From the NCBI RefSeq assembly GCF_007830035.1, contig NZ_VLKN01000006.1, forward strand, positions 62,001 through 126,000: a stretch of DNA of 64,000 bases, given 5' to 3'. Below, piece by piece: positions 37,190 to 46,312 of the stretch (its first letter is position 1; the number at the start of each line of letters is the position of its first letter). This stretch comes from Luteimonas cucumeris (lineage in GTDB: Bacteria; Pseudomonadota; Gammaproteobacteria; Xanthomonadales; Xanthomonadaceae). The translations under genes were made by a program, and so were the position numbers. The notes beneath the pieces are model-generated. The model did no database searches, was not told where the DNA came from, and worked only from the letters and a program-made list of their open reading frames with translations.

Positions 37190-39823
37190 TCAGGCGCGCG
37201 GAACCGTCTTGCCGGCCTCGGCGAGTTCAGCGCGTAGTTTTTCCAGGCTCTTGCGCCATGGCGAATCCGCCGGCTCGCGCCGACTGTCGACCAGCTGCTG
37301 GTAACGATCGATATCCCGCTGCGCCAGGGCCAGTTGCGCCAGCGCGAGGTGGGCGCGGACGCGGGCCTGGATGATGTTGTTGTAGACGACCAGGTATTCG
37401 CCTGCGAGATCGCCGATCACTTCCTCAGCCAGGCGCAGGGTTGAGATCGCCGCGGCGGCATCTTTTTGCAGCACCTGCAGCCGACCCATCGTGCCGAGGG
37501 CGTAGGCGTAGTTGACGGCGTTGACGCCCGGGCCGGAGCGGGCCTTCAATCCGGGAAGTACGCCACGCAGTACGGATCCGGCTTCCGCATAACGCTCGTC
37601 GCGGATCAGGCCCTGGGCCAGCGTCACCCCGAGCTGAAGATAAAGCCGGTTGTCCTCGCCCGCCGAACGACGCGCTATTCCGGTTGCGCGGGTGATCGCA
37701 TCCAGCGATTCCTTGTTGCGCTTCAGCTTGCTGAGCCCGACGGACATCTGGTTCAGAAGCACCGCGCGCAATGGCGTGGACTCGCCGATCAGGCGCACGT
37801 AATCGCGGTCCAGGGCCTCCAGCAGTTTCACGCCCTGCGCGGGGTCGCGTTCCACCATGAATCCGGCGTGCGCGAGCCGCACTGGCAACCGTTGCTCGGG
37901 AGCATGGGCGAGGTGCTTTTCCGCCAGTTGCTGCGCCTGGTCCTGGGCTGCGATCGCCGCGTCGATATCGCCGAGGCGCTGGTAGGCGTTGGCCAGGGCT
38001 TGCTGCGCCGAGACCAGTGACGGACCGTGGGTCGGGTCGTTGCGAGCCTGCAGTTCCCGGATCAGCGAGGTCAGGGATTGGATCATCGCCTGTGGCGTGG
38101 TGTCGCCCAGCAGGCCGTGATCGAGGATCTCGTTCAGCCGCAGCTCCGACCACAAGGTGAAATTCGCGTCGCGATCCTGTTGCAGCAGCGCCTGTCCCCG
38201 CTGGCTGGCCGCAATGGCTTGCGCATTCTCGCCAAGCTGGCTGTAGTTGCTGGAAATGCTGCGCAACACGCGCGCGCGATCCGCCACGGTCGCTCCGCCG
38301 GTTTCCATGTCACGCAGCGCGACCTTCAGCAGCGACAGCGATTGCCTGTTCAACTGCAGGCCGAGGTAGGCGTCGCCCATCGCGTGCATCAGGTCGGCGC
38401 GTGTTGCCGGGTCGATGTTGCTGCGTGCTTTCAGGTCCCTGGCGCCGCGATCCAGCACTTCACGCACGGTGACCTGTTCGCCGCGTGCCTGCGCGGGATC
38501 GGCGTTGGCGAACAGGTCGCTCATGAAGCTGGCCAAGGCCTGTGCCTTGTTGCGTTCGCTTTCCACGCGCTGCAGTTGTTGCTCGCGATCCAGCATGAAG
38601 CCGGCGACCAGCGCGGCCGCCACGCCAGCCATACCGAGACCCCAGCGGTGCCGCCAGCAGTAACGTCGCAGCCGATACAGCGCATGGCCGCGTCGCGCCA
38701 GCACAGGCCGCGACTGCAGGAAGCGGCGCAGGTCTTCGGCCACGTCGCCTACCGATACGTAGCGCTGCGCGGGATCGCGACGCAGCATCTTCAACACGAT
38801 CGCATCGATGTCGGCAGGAATGCGCAGCGTCCTGGCAGGCGCAACGTCCGATGCCTGACGTGCCGACTCCCGCTTGTGCCTGCTGGGCGGGCCGACCTCA
38901 TGCGTGACGATGGCGCTGCCCAGCCGATGTCCTTCGAGTTGCTGGAATGGACGCTGCCCGCAGACCAGTTCGTACAACACTACGCCCAACGCCCAGATGT
39001 CGGCCGCGGTGGTCAGCGGCTGGCCTTCGATCTGCTCTGGGCTGGCATAGGCCAGGGTCAGCGGGTGGTGGGCGGTGTGCGTCGATCCTGCCGTGCTCGC
39101 GTCGTCGAGCAGGCGCGCGATACCGAAATCCAGCAGCTTGGGCTCGCCATCGGCGGCGACCAGGATGTTGGCGGGTTTCAGATCGCGATGGATCACCAGG
39201 TGCTGGTGCGCATGTTCCACCGCCGCGCACACTTTCAGGAACAGTTCGATGCGTGCGCGAAGCGGCAGGTCGCGATCGCGGCACCAGTGGTCGATGCGCA
39301 GCCCGTCGACGTATTCCAGTGCAAGAAAGGGACGGCCATCGACGGTGACGCCGCCATCGACCAGGTGCGCGATATTGGGATGGTTCAATGCGGCCAGGAT
39401 GCGACGCTCCGCCGCCATGCGCTGGATCAGGGACTGGCGTCTTTCGTCCGTGGCCTTGAGCAGTTTCAGCGCGACCATCTGGCGGCTGTCGCCGTCGACG
39501 CGTTCGGCGAGGTAGACCTTGCCCATGCCGCCTTCGCCGATGCCCAGCACGATGCGGTAGTCGCCCGGTGTCGCGGCCGTGACCTGCGCACCTTCGGGCA
39601 GATCGGACGAGCTCGCCGGGGTGGTCGTCCAACCCGGCGTGGTCCGCAGTTTGGAAGTCAGTGCTTCGTCCGAGGAGGCGATCGCCTGCATCTGCAGGAG
39701 CACGGCGTGCTGCAGCAGCGCATCGCTGGCGCACCGGCCGGCAATGTAATCCTGGCGTTCGTCGACAGGCCGTCCCATCGCAGCAATGGCGATGGCCTTG
39801 GCCTGCAGATAGCGTTCGCTCAT
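37190..39823 (-). CDS. Membrane Ser/Thr protein kinase with C-terminal TPR-like region
   Basis: An 877-residue protein. The Hanks-type kinase domain spans about residues 87-375: LGIGEGGMGKVYLAERV (P-loop), VALKLL (Lys near 118), VIHRDLKPANILVAADGEPK (catalytic Asp) and LLDFGIARLL. A transmembrane helix follows at about 396-414 (LGMAGVAAALVAGFML). The remaining 450 residues are helical with a tetratricopeptide-like rhythm and would lie in the periplasm. The ligand and substrates are unknown. It stands alone between convergent DUF455 and lpxH, with no partner phosphatase in the window. Confidence 0.92.
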   Translation of the reverse strand: MSERYLQAKAIAIAAMGRPVDERQDYIAGRCASDALLQHAVLLQMQAIASSDEALTSKLRTTPGWTTTPASSSDLPEGAQVTAATPGDYRIVLGIGEGGMGKVYLAERVDGDSRQMVALKLLKATDERRQSLIQRMAAERRILAALNHPNIAHLVDGGVTVDGRPFLALEYVDGLRIDHWCRDRDLPLRARIELFLKVCAAVEHAHQHLVIHRDLKPANILVAADGEPKLLDFGIARLLDDASTAGSTHTAHHPLTLAYASPEQIEGQPLTTAADIWALGVVLYELVCGQRPFQQLEGHRLGSAIVTHEVGPPSRHKRESARQASDVAPARTLRIPADIDAIVLKMLRRDPAQRYVSVGDVAEDLRRFLQSRPVLARRGHALYRLRRYCWRHRWGLGMAGVAAALVAGFMLDREQQLQRVESERNKAQALASFMSDLFANADPAQARGEQVTVREVLDRGARDLKARSNIDPATRADLMHAMGDAYLGLQLNRQSLSLLKVALRDMETGGATVADRARVLRSISSNYSQLGENAQAIAASQRGQALLQQDRDANFTLWSELRLNEILDHGLLGDTTPQAMIQSLTSLIRELQARNDPTHGPSLVSAQQALANAYQRLGDIDAAIAAQDQAQQLAEKHLAHAPEQRLPVRLAHAGFMVERDPAQGVKLLEALDRDYVRLIGESTPLRAVLLNQMSVGLSKLKRNKESLDAITRATGIARRSAGEDNRLYLQLGVTLAQGLIRDERYAEAGSVLRGVLPGLKARSGPGVNAVNYAYALGTMGRLQVLQKDAAAAISTLRLAEEVIGDLAGEYLVVYNNIIQARVRAHLALAQLALAQRDIDRYQQLVDSRREPADSPWRKSLEKLRAELAEAGKTVPRA

Positions 39824-39931
39824 CTGCGTCCCCTTCCCCTGCGGTGATTCTAGCGGGTACTGCGATGCTGCGATGCTGCCCGGCGATAGCGGGAGCTGGC
39901 CGGTATGGCGAAATTTAGGCTGGTCGTTACA

Positions 39932-40672
39932 TCACGGGTGCGACAGCGATTCCAGTTGCAGGCCTTCGGCGTCGACGCGCAGTACCGACCCCTGTTCGTA
40001 CCAGTCGCCCAGCACGATGCGGCGACAGTGCCTCGCATCCACCGCCAGTTCATGCATCGCAGGACGATGCGTATGGCCGTGCACCAGCGTGTCGATGCCA
40101 TAGCGCGCGAAGGTTTCGGACACGCTGGTCGGCGACACGTCGGTGATGGCTTCCATTGTCCCCGCATCGCGCAATTCGCCCTGGCGCGCAAGGCTGGCGG
40201 CGCGCGCCTGCTGTGCGAACGCCAGTCTTGCGGCCAGCGGCTGCGCCAGGAACTGCGCCTGCCACGCCGGATTGCGTGTCTGCGCGCGGAACTGCTGGTA
40301 GGCGACATCGTCAGTGCACAGCAGGTCGCCGTGCATCAGCAGCACCGGCTTGCCGTACAGCATGACGACGGCGGGGTCGGGCAGGATCGCCAGGCCGGCG
40401 CGACGCGCGTAATCGTCTCCGACCAGGAAATCGCGATTGCCGCGGATGAAACCCACCGGTACGCCGTTGTCGGCGAGTGTCCTGAGTTTGCCGGCGACAT
40501 AGGCGCCGGTTTCGGAGGGATCATCGTCGCCGACCCAGGCCTCGAACAGGTCGCCGAGGATGTACAGCGCCTCGGCCCGGCGTGCCTCGCCGTCGATGAA
40601 TTCGCCGAACAGTTGCGTGATGCCGGGGCGTGCCGGGTCCAGGTGCAGGTCGGAGATGAAGAGGGTGGTCAT
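39932..40672 (-). CDS. lpxH: UDP-2,3-diacylglucosamine diphosphatase
   Basis: The 246-residue calcineurin-like phosphoesterase matches LpxH length (240). Metal-binding motifs are in order: [68 protein letters not shown] and [14 protein letters not shown]. It hydrolyses UDP-2,3-diacylglucosamine to lipid X in lipid A synthesis at the inner membrane. ATG 40672 gives the family start ([12 protein letters not shown]). It diverges from gltX with about 100 bases between the starts. Confidence 0.95.
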   Translation of the reverse strand: MTTLFISDLHLDPARPGITQLFGEFIDGEARRAEALYILGDLFEAWVGDDDPSETGAYVAGKLRTLADNGVPVGFIRGNRDFLVGDDYARRAGLAILPDPAVVMLYGKPVLLMHGDLLCTDDVAYQQFRAQTRNPAWQAQFLAQPLAARLAFAQQARAASLARQGELRDAGTMEAITDVSPTSVSETFARYGIDTLVHGHTHRPAMHELAVDARHCRRIVLGDWYEQGSVLRVDAEGLQLESLSHP

Positions 40673-40773
40673 GGCGCAATTGTAGGCCGGGCGGGTTTCA
40701 GGCAGATCCCATGCTGCGTTCGATGACGGCGTGACGCGGTAAAATGGCTGCATTCCGTAGATCTGGCCTTCGC

Positions 40774-42189
40774 ATGACCTGCCGTACCCGTTTCGCCCCC
40801 AGTCCCACCGGCTACCTGCACATCGGCGGCGCGCGCACCGCGCTGTACTGCTGGCTGGAAGCGCGTCGCCGCGGCGGCCAGTTCATCCTGCGCATCGAGG
40901 ACACCGACCGTGAGCGCAGCACGCAGGCGGCGATCGATGCGATCCTGGAAGCGATGGCCTGGCTGGGCCTGGACTACGACGAGGGCCCGATCTACCAGAC
41001 GCAACGTCTGGAACGTTACCGCGAAGTGGCGGAACAGTTGCTCGCTTCCGGCCATGCGTATTACGCCTACGAAACGAAGGAGGATCTCGAAGCGATGCGC
41101 GAAAAGGCGATGGCCGCGAACGAGAAGCCACGCTACAACGGTGCGTATCGTGATCGCAACGAACCGTTCCGGGAAGACCCGAACCGCGTGATCCGTTTCA
41201 GGAATCCGGTCGGCGGCAGCGTCGTGTTCGAGGACAAGGTCAAGGGCCGCATCGAGTGGAGCAACGACGAGCTCGACGATCTGGTGATCCTCCGCTCCGA
41301 CGGCTATCCCACCTATAACTTCGCAGTGGTGGTCGACGATCTCGACATGCGGATCACCGACGTCGTGCGCGGCGACGACCACGTCAACAACACGCCGCGC
41401 CAGGTCAACATCTACCAAGCGCTGGGCGCACCGGTACCGTATTTCGCGCACCTGCCGATGATCCTGGATCCGGATGGCGCCAAGCTGTCCAAGCGCACCG
41501 GCGCCGCCGACGTGATGCAGTATCGCGATGAAGGCTACCTGCCGCATGCGCTGTTGAACTATCTGGTGCGCCTCGGCTGGTCGCATGGCGACCAGGAAAT
41601 CTTCTCGATCGCGGAGATGATCGAACTGTTCGACCTGAAGGACGTCAACGCCAAGGCCTCGCGGCTGGATCCGGCCAAGCTCGGCTGGCTCAACCAGCAG
41701 TATCTGAAGAACGACGATCCGAACGAGGTCGCCCGACACCTCGAATGGCATCTGTGCAAGGCAGGCTTCGACCTCGCCCAGGGTCCGGCGCCGGCCGACG
41801 TGGTGGTCGCATTGCGCGATCGCGTGCAGACGCTGAAGGAGATGGCCGCGCGTGCCGCAGTCTGGTACCAGCCGCTGACGCAGTACGACGATGCCGCCGT
41901 CGCCAAGCACCTGACAGCAGCGGCCTCCGCGCCGCTGGCCGAAGCGCGCGCGCGTTTGTCGAAGCTGCCGTCGTGGACGGCCGAAACCGTGGCTGCCGCG
42001 CTGCATGAAGTGGCCGAGGCGCTCGGCATCGGCATGGGCAAGATCGCGCAGCCGCTGCGCGTGGCGATCACCGGTACCCAGGTCAGCCCCGACATCTCGC
42101 ATACGGTCTACCTGGCCGGGCAGGGCGAAGCGCTGAAACGCATCGATGCGGCGTTGCAGCGCATTGCCCCGGTCGCCGGCACGGCTTGA
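40774..42189 (+). CDS. gltX: Glutamyl-tRNA synthetase
   Basis: The 471-residue class I aminoacyl-tRNA synthetase starts [20 protein letters not shown]. The HIGH motif appears as HIGG, and the KMSKS motif as KLSKR in [28 protein letters not shown] is also typical of GltX. The C-terminal anticodon-binding helices fill the last third ([13 protein letters not shown] onward). It charges tRNA-Glu. ATG 40774 was chosen since the family N terminus begins right there. Confidence 0.96.
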   Translation: MTCRTRFAPSPTGYLHIGGARTALYCWLEARRRGGQFILRIEDTDRERSTQAAIDAILEAMAWLGLDYDEGPIYQTQRLERYREVAEQLLASGHAYYAYETKEDLEAMREKAMAANEKPRYNGAYRDRNEPFREDPNRVIRFRNPVGGSVVFEDKVKGRIEWSNDELDDLVILRSDGYPTYNFAVVVDDLDMRITDVVRGDDHVNNTPRQVNIYQALGAPVPYFAHLPMILDPDGAKLSKRTGAADVMQYRDEGYLPHALLNYLVRLGWSHGDQEIFSIAEMIELFDLKDVNAKASRLDPAKLGWLNQQYLKNDDPNEVARHLEWHLCKAGFDLAQGPAPADVVVALRDRVQTLKEMAARAAVWYQPLTQYDDAAVAKHLTAAASAPLAEARARLSKLPSWTAETVAAALHEVAEALGIGMGKIAQPLRVAITGTQVSPDISHTVYLAGQGEALKRIDAALQRIAPVAGTA

Positions 42190-42220
42190 GTCCGGGCCTC
42201 GGCGCCACCATTATCCGGCC

Positions 42221-42709
42221 ATGGCCACGCACAGCTGCATCGATCCCAAGCATCACGTGCACGACGCCTCCGGCTTCGTGTCCGCGGTCGAGCGTGCCTG
42301 CAACGAGCGTGGCCTGCGTTTGACGCCGATCCGCGCCCGCGTGCTGGGCCTGATCGCCGATGGCGGCAAGCCGCTGAAGGCCTATGACCTGCTCGAACAG
42401 GTGCGCAGCGGCGAAGGTGCCGGTGCTGCGGCGCCGCCGACCGTCTATCGCGCGCTGGACTTCCTGCTCGCCAACGGCTTCATCCACAAGCTCGAATCGG
42501 TCAACGCCTTCGTCGCTTGCCACCACCCCAGCACCGCGCAGCACTCGGTGCCGTTCCTGATCTGCAATCGTTGCCATGCCGCAGTCGAGCTGGAAGACGA
42601 GCACGTGGTCGCGCAGCTCGACGAACGCGCCCGCGCGCTGGGTTTCGTGCCGCAGGCGCAAACCCTGGAAGTGCATGGCCTCTGCGCCAACTGCGCAAAG
42701 GCGTCGTAA
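42221..42709 (+). CDS. zur: Fur-family zinc-responsive regulator (Zur-type)
   Basis: The 162-residue Fur-family protein has a winged helix (AVERACNERGLRLTPIRARV, PTVYRALDFLLANGFIHKLE) and a dimerisation half with FVACHHPSTAQHSVPFLIC. The structural zinc cysteines are CNRC and CANC. The His-rich N-terminal lead (SCIDPKHHVHD) and the CHHP signature fit Zur better than Fur. It starts 31 bases after gltX and ends three bases from the stop of the convergent DUF2938 gene. Zinc-related neighbours and a Zur-box-like palindrome at 45451 support the assignment. Confidence 0.85.
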   Translation: MATHSCIDPKHHVHDASGFVSAVERACNERGLRLTPIRARVLGLIADGGKPLKAYDLLEQVRSGEGAGAAAPPTVYRALDFLLANGFIHKLESVNAFVACHHPSTAQHSVPFLICNRCHAAVELEDEHVVAQLDERARALGFVPQAQTLEVHGLCANCAKAS

Positions 42710-42712
42710 GCC

Positions 42713-43234
42713 TCAGCTCTGGCCTTGTCCGACAGGGGCCATCACCAGCACCCACAGCCACGCCGACAGATACAAGCCGACGCCGAAGACGGCGTGCGCC
42801 GTGAGACTGCGCAGGCGGGACTGCGTGGGATTCGGCGTTCTCGACGCCGCAATGCCGGCACCCATGCCAGGCTGCATGACGAAAAAGGGAAACACCACCG
42901 TGAGCAGGCCGACGCACAACGCCGGCAGCAGGGTGGGGTGGCGCAGCCAGTCCGCTCCCTGCGTCGTCAGCAGCAGGGCCGCGAAGGCGATGCCGACCGC
43001 GTAGTGGAAAGTCCAGCCGAGCAGGCGCTCGCCGCGCACTGCAGGTGTAGCAGCGATGGGTTCGTGCAGGAAGCGTCCACGAGGGATGTGCGCGAGCCAG
43101 CGCCCCACCAACGCCCAGTTCGCGGTGGGCACGCCGAAGCCGCGCGTAAGCACGACACTCCACAGGTCGAGCACGATCGTGGCGCCGATCCCGATGAAGA
43201 GGAAGGCCGCCACGGGTTCCGGAATCGCGGTCAT
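42713..43234 (-). CDS. DUF2938 integral membrane protein
   Basis: The 173-residue protein has four to five hydrophobic helices (FLFIGIGATIVLDLWSVVLT; TFHYAVGIAFAALLLTTQGA; CVGLLTVVFPFFVMQPGMGA). ATIVLD and HYAVGI-FA with FFVMQP-GAG is the DUF2938 pattern; the function is unknown. Its ATG overlaps the TonB receptor stop as TGATG, so it is translated right after that receptor. A role in metal uptake or handling is an inference from this coupling and from the Zur gene that ends three bases away. Confidence 0.85.
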   Translation of the reverse strand: MTAIPEPVAAFLFIGIGATIVLDLWSVVLTRGFGVPTANWALVGRWLAHIPRGRFLHEPIAATPAVRGERLLGWTFHYAVGIAFAALLLTTQGADWLRHPTLLPALCVGLLTVVFPFFVMQPGMGAGIAASRTPNPTQSRLRSLTAHAVFGVGLYLSAWLWVLVMAPVGQGQS

Positions 43235-45420
43235 CAGAAGAAGGCGCGGACGCCGAACGACACGCCGCGTCCCGGCAACGGTGCCACATCCTTCAGGAAC
43301 GAGGTGTGCGGGCGGGCCTCTTTGTCGAGCAGATTGCTGCCGTCGACGAAGACTTCCCAGGCGTTGCCGCCGGCGGTGTCACCATGCCAGGCCAGGTGCG
43401 CATCGACGAGTGTGTAGCCGGGCGTGGCGCTTTCGAATTCGGCGACGCGATCCTGCTCCGCGTAGCGCACCGCGCCCAGCGACGCGCGCATCGGTCCGCG
43501 TTCCCAGCGCAGCTCGCCGCCGACACGCCAAGGTGCGATCCGCGGCAGGTTGCCACCACGCGCGAGGTCGACGCTGTAGTCGTGCGTGTGGTCGCCATGC
43601 GGCACCGAAAAACCCACTTCACGCGAACCACTGCCGCTGAGTTCACCGCGCACGATGTCGCCGAACAGGCGCGCGTTCCAGCTGCCGCTGTCGTTCTGCG
43701 CGAAGTTCCAGTCGGCCTCGGCTTCGGCACCGTTGAAGCGGGCATCGTCCTGGGTCCACAGCCGCACCGGACCGTCGTGTTCCTCGACGCCGGTATCGGC
43801 CAGATAGATGAAATCGTCATAGCGCACGTGGTACAGCGCCGCACCGAGTTTCAACGGACCGCGGTGCCAATGCAGGCCCAGTTCTGCGCGGTTGGCGGTT
43901 TCGACGTCGAGGTCGGGGGCGCCGAGTTCGACGCTGCCCGTGGCCACGTGCACGCCGTTGGAATACAGCTCTTCAGCGGTCGGCGAGCGTTGCGCACGGT
44001 CCAGTCCGAGCGACAGGTGGAACGCTTCGCTGAAATCCCACTGCAGCGCCGCCGACAGGCTGGTGGTATCGAAATCGCGATCCGGCCCGATCGCGGTGCG
44101 GTCGTCGACGTCGATCCTGTTCTGGTCGTGGCGCGCGCCCAGTTCCAGCTTGAGCGCATCGAACTGGCGCTGGCCGATCCAGAACAGGCCAGCATCGCGC
44201 GACTTAGATGCCGGCACGAACGCCTCGTCGCCGATCGCGAGGAAGTCGCGCCGCGCAAATTGCAGGCCGAACGCGCCGTCGAAACCGCCGAACGGCTGAT
44301 GCACCAGTTCGACGCGGCCTTCGGTGCTGTCGTTGTCGAAGACCGTGCCGACGACGTCGCCTTCGAATTCGGTGTGCGTGTATTCGCTGCGCGCCAGCTT
44401 GGCGCGCAGCGATTTGAACGGACCGATGTCGTTCAGGCCGCCGCGCGCTTCGGTGCGGCGCTGGTCCATGACGATGCGCACGCCGTCTTCCTCGTGGCCG
44501 GCTTCCTCCTCGTGTTCCTCCTCGTGGCCGTGCTCGTCTTCGCCATGTTCGTGTTCGTGCGAATGGCCGGGCACGCCGTAGCGGGTCGAGTAGAGGCTGT
44601 AGCCGGCGCCGAGGAAGCCGGCATCGCCGACCCAGGACAGCCCGAGCGCGGCACTGTTGGTGCGCAGCGCGCTGTTGGGCAGTACGCCGTGCGTGTCCGG
44701 GTCCGGGGTCTCGCCTTCTTCGGCGAGCTGACGCGCGCTTTCCGCGTAGCCGGGGATGGAATAGTCGCCGGTCTCGCGATGCAGGCCGTCGAAATGGAAG
44801 ACGAAGCCGTTGCCGGTGGCGCCGTCGAGCCGGAGCATGCCGGTGCCGCCGTCGTTGACGCTGTCGGCGCGCACTTCGGCGCGGCCCTGGAAGGGTTCGT
44901 CGGGCTCGACCTCGGGAATGCGGCCGTCGATCACGTTGACCGCGCCACCGATCGCGCCGCTGCCATACAACAAGGTCGCCGGGCCCTTGAGCACCTCGAT
45001 CTGGTCGGCCAGGAACGGTTCGATCGTGACCGCATGGTCGGCGCTGACGGTGGACACGTCGCCGGAGCCGAGGCCGTCGCTGAGCACCTGCACGCGCGCG
45101 CCGTCGAAGCCGCGCACGATCGGACGACCGACGCCGGGGCCGAAATAGGAGGACTGCACGCCGGGCAGCTTGTTGACCGTCTCGCCCAGCGAGTTGGCCT
45201 TGGCCTCGTCCAGCCGCGCGCCGGACAGGACCTCGACCGGCCGCGCCAGGTTTTCCGCGGTATCGGGCAGTGGCGTGGCCTTCACCTCGACCGCGTCCAG
45301 GGTTCGCGGTTCGGCGTGGCGGGGGTCGGTCTGGTCGACCGGCGTGGAGGCCCAGAGCGGGGCGGAAACCAGCCCGAGAGCCAGGAACAGCGGAGCGCGA
45401 CGCAGAGCGGATCGAGTCAT
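43234..45420 (-). CDS. TonB-dependent receptor with His/Glu-rich loop (ZnuD-like)
   Basis: The 728-residue precursor has a signal peptide ending near LWA. A plug domain follows, with DAVEVKATPLPDTAENLARP, then NKLPGVQSSYFGPGVGRPIV and RGFDGARVQVLSDGLGSGD, and VLKGPATLLYGSGAIGGAVN. A long beta-barrel ends in the aromatic GVSFGVRAFF. An extracellular loop near residue 295 is packed with His, Glu and Asp (HSHEHEHGEDEHGHEEEHEE), typical of the zinc receptor ZnuD. It would import zinc (or another divalent metal or its complex) with TonB energy. A Zur-box-like dyad lies just upstream, and DUF2938 is coupled downstream. Confidence 0.92.
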   Translation of the reverse strand: MTRSALRRAPLFLALGLVSAPLWASTPVDQTDPRHAEPRTLDAVEVKATPLPDTAENLARPVEVLSGARLDEAKANSLGETVNKLPGVQSSYFGPGVGRPIVRGFDGARVQVLSDGLGSGDVSTVSADHAVTIEPFLADQIEVLKGPATLLYGSGAIGGAVNVIDGRIPEVEPDEPFQGRAEVRADSVNDGGTGMLRLDGATGNGFVFHFDGLHRETGDYSIPGYAESARQLAEEGETPDPDTHGVLPNSALRTNSAALGLSWVGDAGFLGAGYSLYSTRYGVPGHSHEHEHGEDEHGHEEEHEEEAGHEEDGVRIVMDQRRTEARGGLNDIGPFKSLRAKLARSEYTHTEFEGDVVGTVFDNDSTEGRVELVHQPFGGFDGAFGLQFARRDFLAIGDEAFVPASKSRDAGLFWIGQRQFDALKLELGARHDQNRIDVDDRTAIGPDRDFDTTSLSAALQWDFSEAFHLSLGLDRAQRSPTAEELYSNGVHVATGSVELGAPDLDVETANRAELGLHWHRGPLKLGAALYHVRYDDFIYLADTGVEEHDGPVRLWTQDDARFNGAEAEADWNFAQNDSGSWNARLFGDIVRGELSGSGSREVGFSVPHGDHTHDYSVDLARGGNLPRIAPWRVGGELRWERGPMRASLGAVRYAEQDRVAEFESATPGYTLVDAHLAWHGDTAGGNAWEVFVDGSNLLDKEARPHTSFLKDVAPLPGRGVSFGVRAFF

Positions 45421-45450
45421 GGGGTTTGGAGTAAGATACGGGACCGGAAT

Positions 45451-45468
45451 GAGATGTTATAATGTTTC
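45451..45468. promoter_or_regulatory. Candidate Zur box between divergent TonB receptor and MerC genes
   Basis: GAGATGTTATAATGTTTC matches its own reverse complement at 12 of 18 positions and is close to the gammaproteobacterial Zur operator form GAAATGTTATAACATTTC. It sits 31 bases from the receptor start and 27 from the MerC gene start, so one bound Zur dimer could cover both promoters. Confidence 0.6.
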
Positions 45469-45494
45469 AAAATCGGCCGCACCCCACTAAAGTC

Positions 45495-45896
45495 ATGTCC
45501 ACCTCCGAAACCACGCTTCGCCGCGCCGACCGCTTCGGCTTCGCCGCCTCCTTCCTGTGTGCGCTGCATTGCGCCTTGCTGCCGGTGCTGATCGCGCTGC
45601 TGCCGGCGCTGGGCCTGAACGTGGGCGGCTGGATCGACCTGGACCAGGGCTTCGTGATCTTCGCCACGCTGCTGGCGGGGACCACGCTGACCTTGGGCTA
45701 CCGTCGCCACCGCGCATTCCGGGCATGGGCGTTGCTGCTGCCGGCGCTGGCGCTGGTCTGGGTGGCGACGTTCAGCCCCTTGCACCACCACGGCCTGACG
45801 CACGCGGTGCTGATGACGATCGGCGGCCTGATGCTGGCCGCGGCGCACTTCGTCAACCTGCGGCTGAGTCATACCGCCGCCACTGGAAGCCGCTGA
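45495..45896 (+). CDS. MerC-domain membrane protein
   Basis: The 133-residue protein has four hydrophobic helices. The first helix contains the paired Cys motif LCALHCALLPVLIALLPALG, which is typical of MerC-type metal-handling proteins. Late segments contain LHHHGLTHAVLM with extra His. The family moves mercury or other soft metals across the inner membrane; many chromosomal copies are under Zur and probably serve zinc. It diverges from the TonB receptor, sharing the dyad at 45451. ATG 45495 gives the family N terminus. Confidence 0.88.
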   Translation: MSTSETTLRRADRFGFAASFLCALHCALLPVLIALLPALGLNVGGWIDLDQGFVIFATLLAGTTLTLGYRRHRAFRAWALLLPALALVWVATFSPLHHHGLTHAVLMTIGGLMLAAAHFVNLRLSHTAATGSR

Positions 45897-45990
45897 CAGG
45901 CGCTACGTGCTAGCATTCGCGGCTGCGCGCTGCACCGCCGGCGCACGCGAATTCGACGAATCAGGTTCAAACGAGATCAGGAGCACGATC

Positions 45991-46185
45991 ATGGGCAAGG
46001 GCGACCGCAAGACCGCCAAGGGCAAGCGCTACAACTCCAGCTATGGCAATGCGCGCTCGCACGCTACCGCCAAGGCCACCGGCACGACCGGCGCGCCAGT
46101 GGTGAAGAAGGCCGCGGGCAAGACCGTTGCCAAGGCGCCGGCGAAGAAGGCCGTTGCCAAGAAGGCGGTCGCCAAGCCGGAATAA
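45991..46185 (+). CDS. THX-family small 30S ribosomal protein with Lys/Ala-rich tail
   Basis: The 64-residue basic protein starts MGKGDRKTAKGKRYNSSYGN, the N terminus characteristic of THX-type ribosomal proteins. The core is about 26 residues. The remainder is a low-complexity tail of Ala, Lys, Val and Pro repeats (VAKAPAKKAVAKKAVAKPE). THX sits at the top of the 30S head. The AGGAG eight bases before the ATG and the strong terminator downstream show a compact single-gene unit. The role of the tail is unknown. Confidence 0.85.
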   Translation: MGKGDRKTAKGKRYNSSYGNARSHATAKATGTTGAPVVKKAAGKTVAKAPAKKAVAKKAVAKPE

Positions 46186-46204
46186 ACGCCGGCTGCTGCG
46201 TTGC

Positions 46205-46236
46205 AAAAAAAGCCCCGCCATTGCGGGGCTTTTTTC
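46205..46236 (+). terminator. Rho-independent terminator after the THX gene
   Basis: AGCCCCGC (46211-46218) pairs with GCGGGGCT (46223-46230), with A tract upstream and T tract downstream, so it may work in both directions. Confidence 0.93.
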
Positions 46237-46312
46237 ATGGTGACGACCGGCACTTCAACGGCATCGGCAGGATGCGCGACCTTGCGCGCTCAGTCGAAGA
46301 AGGAGATTCGCA

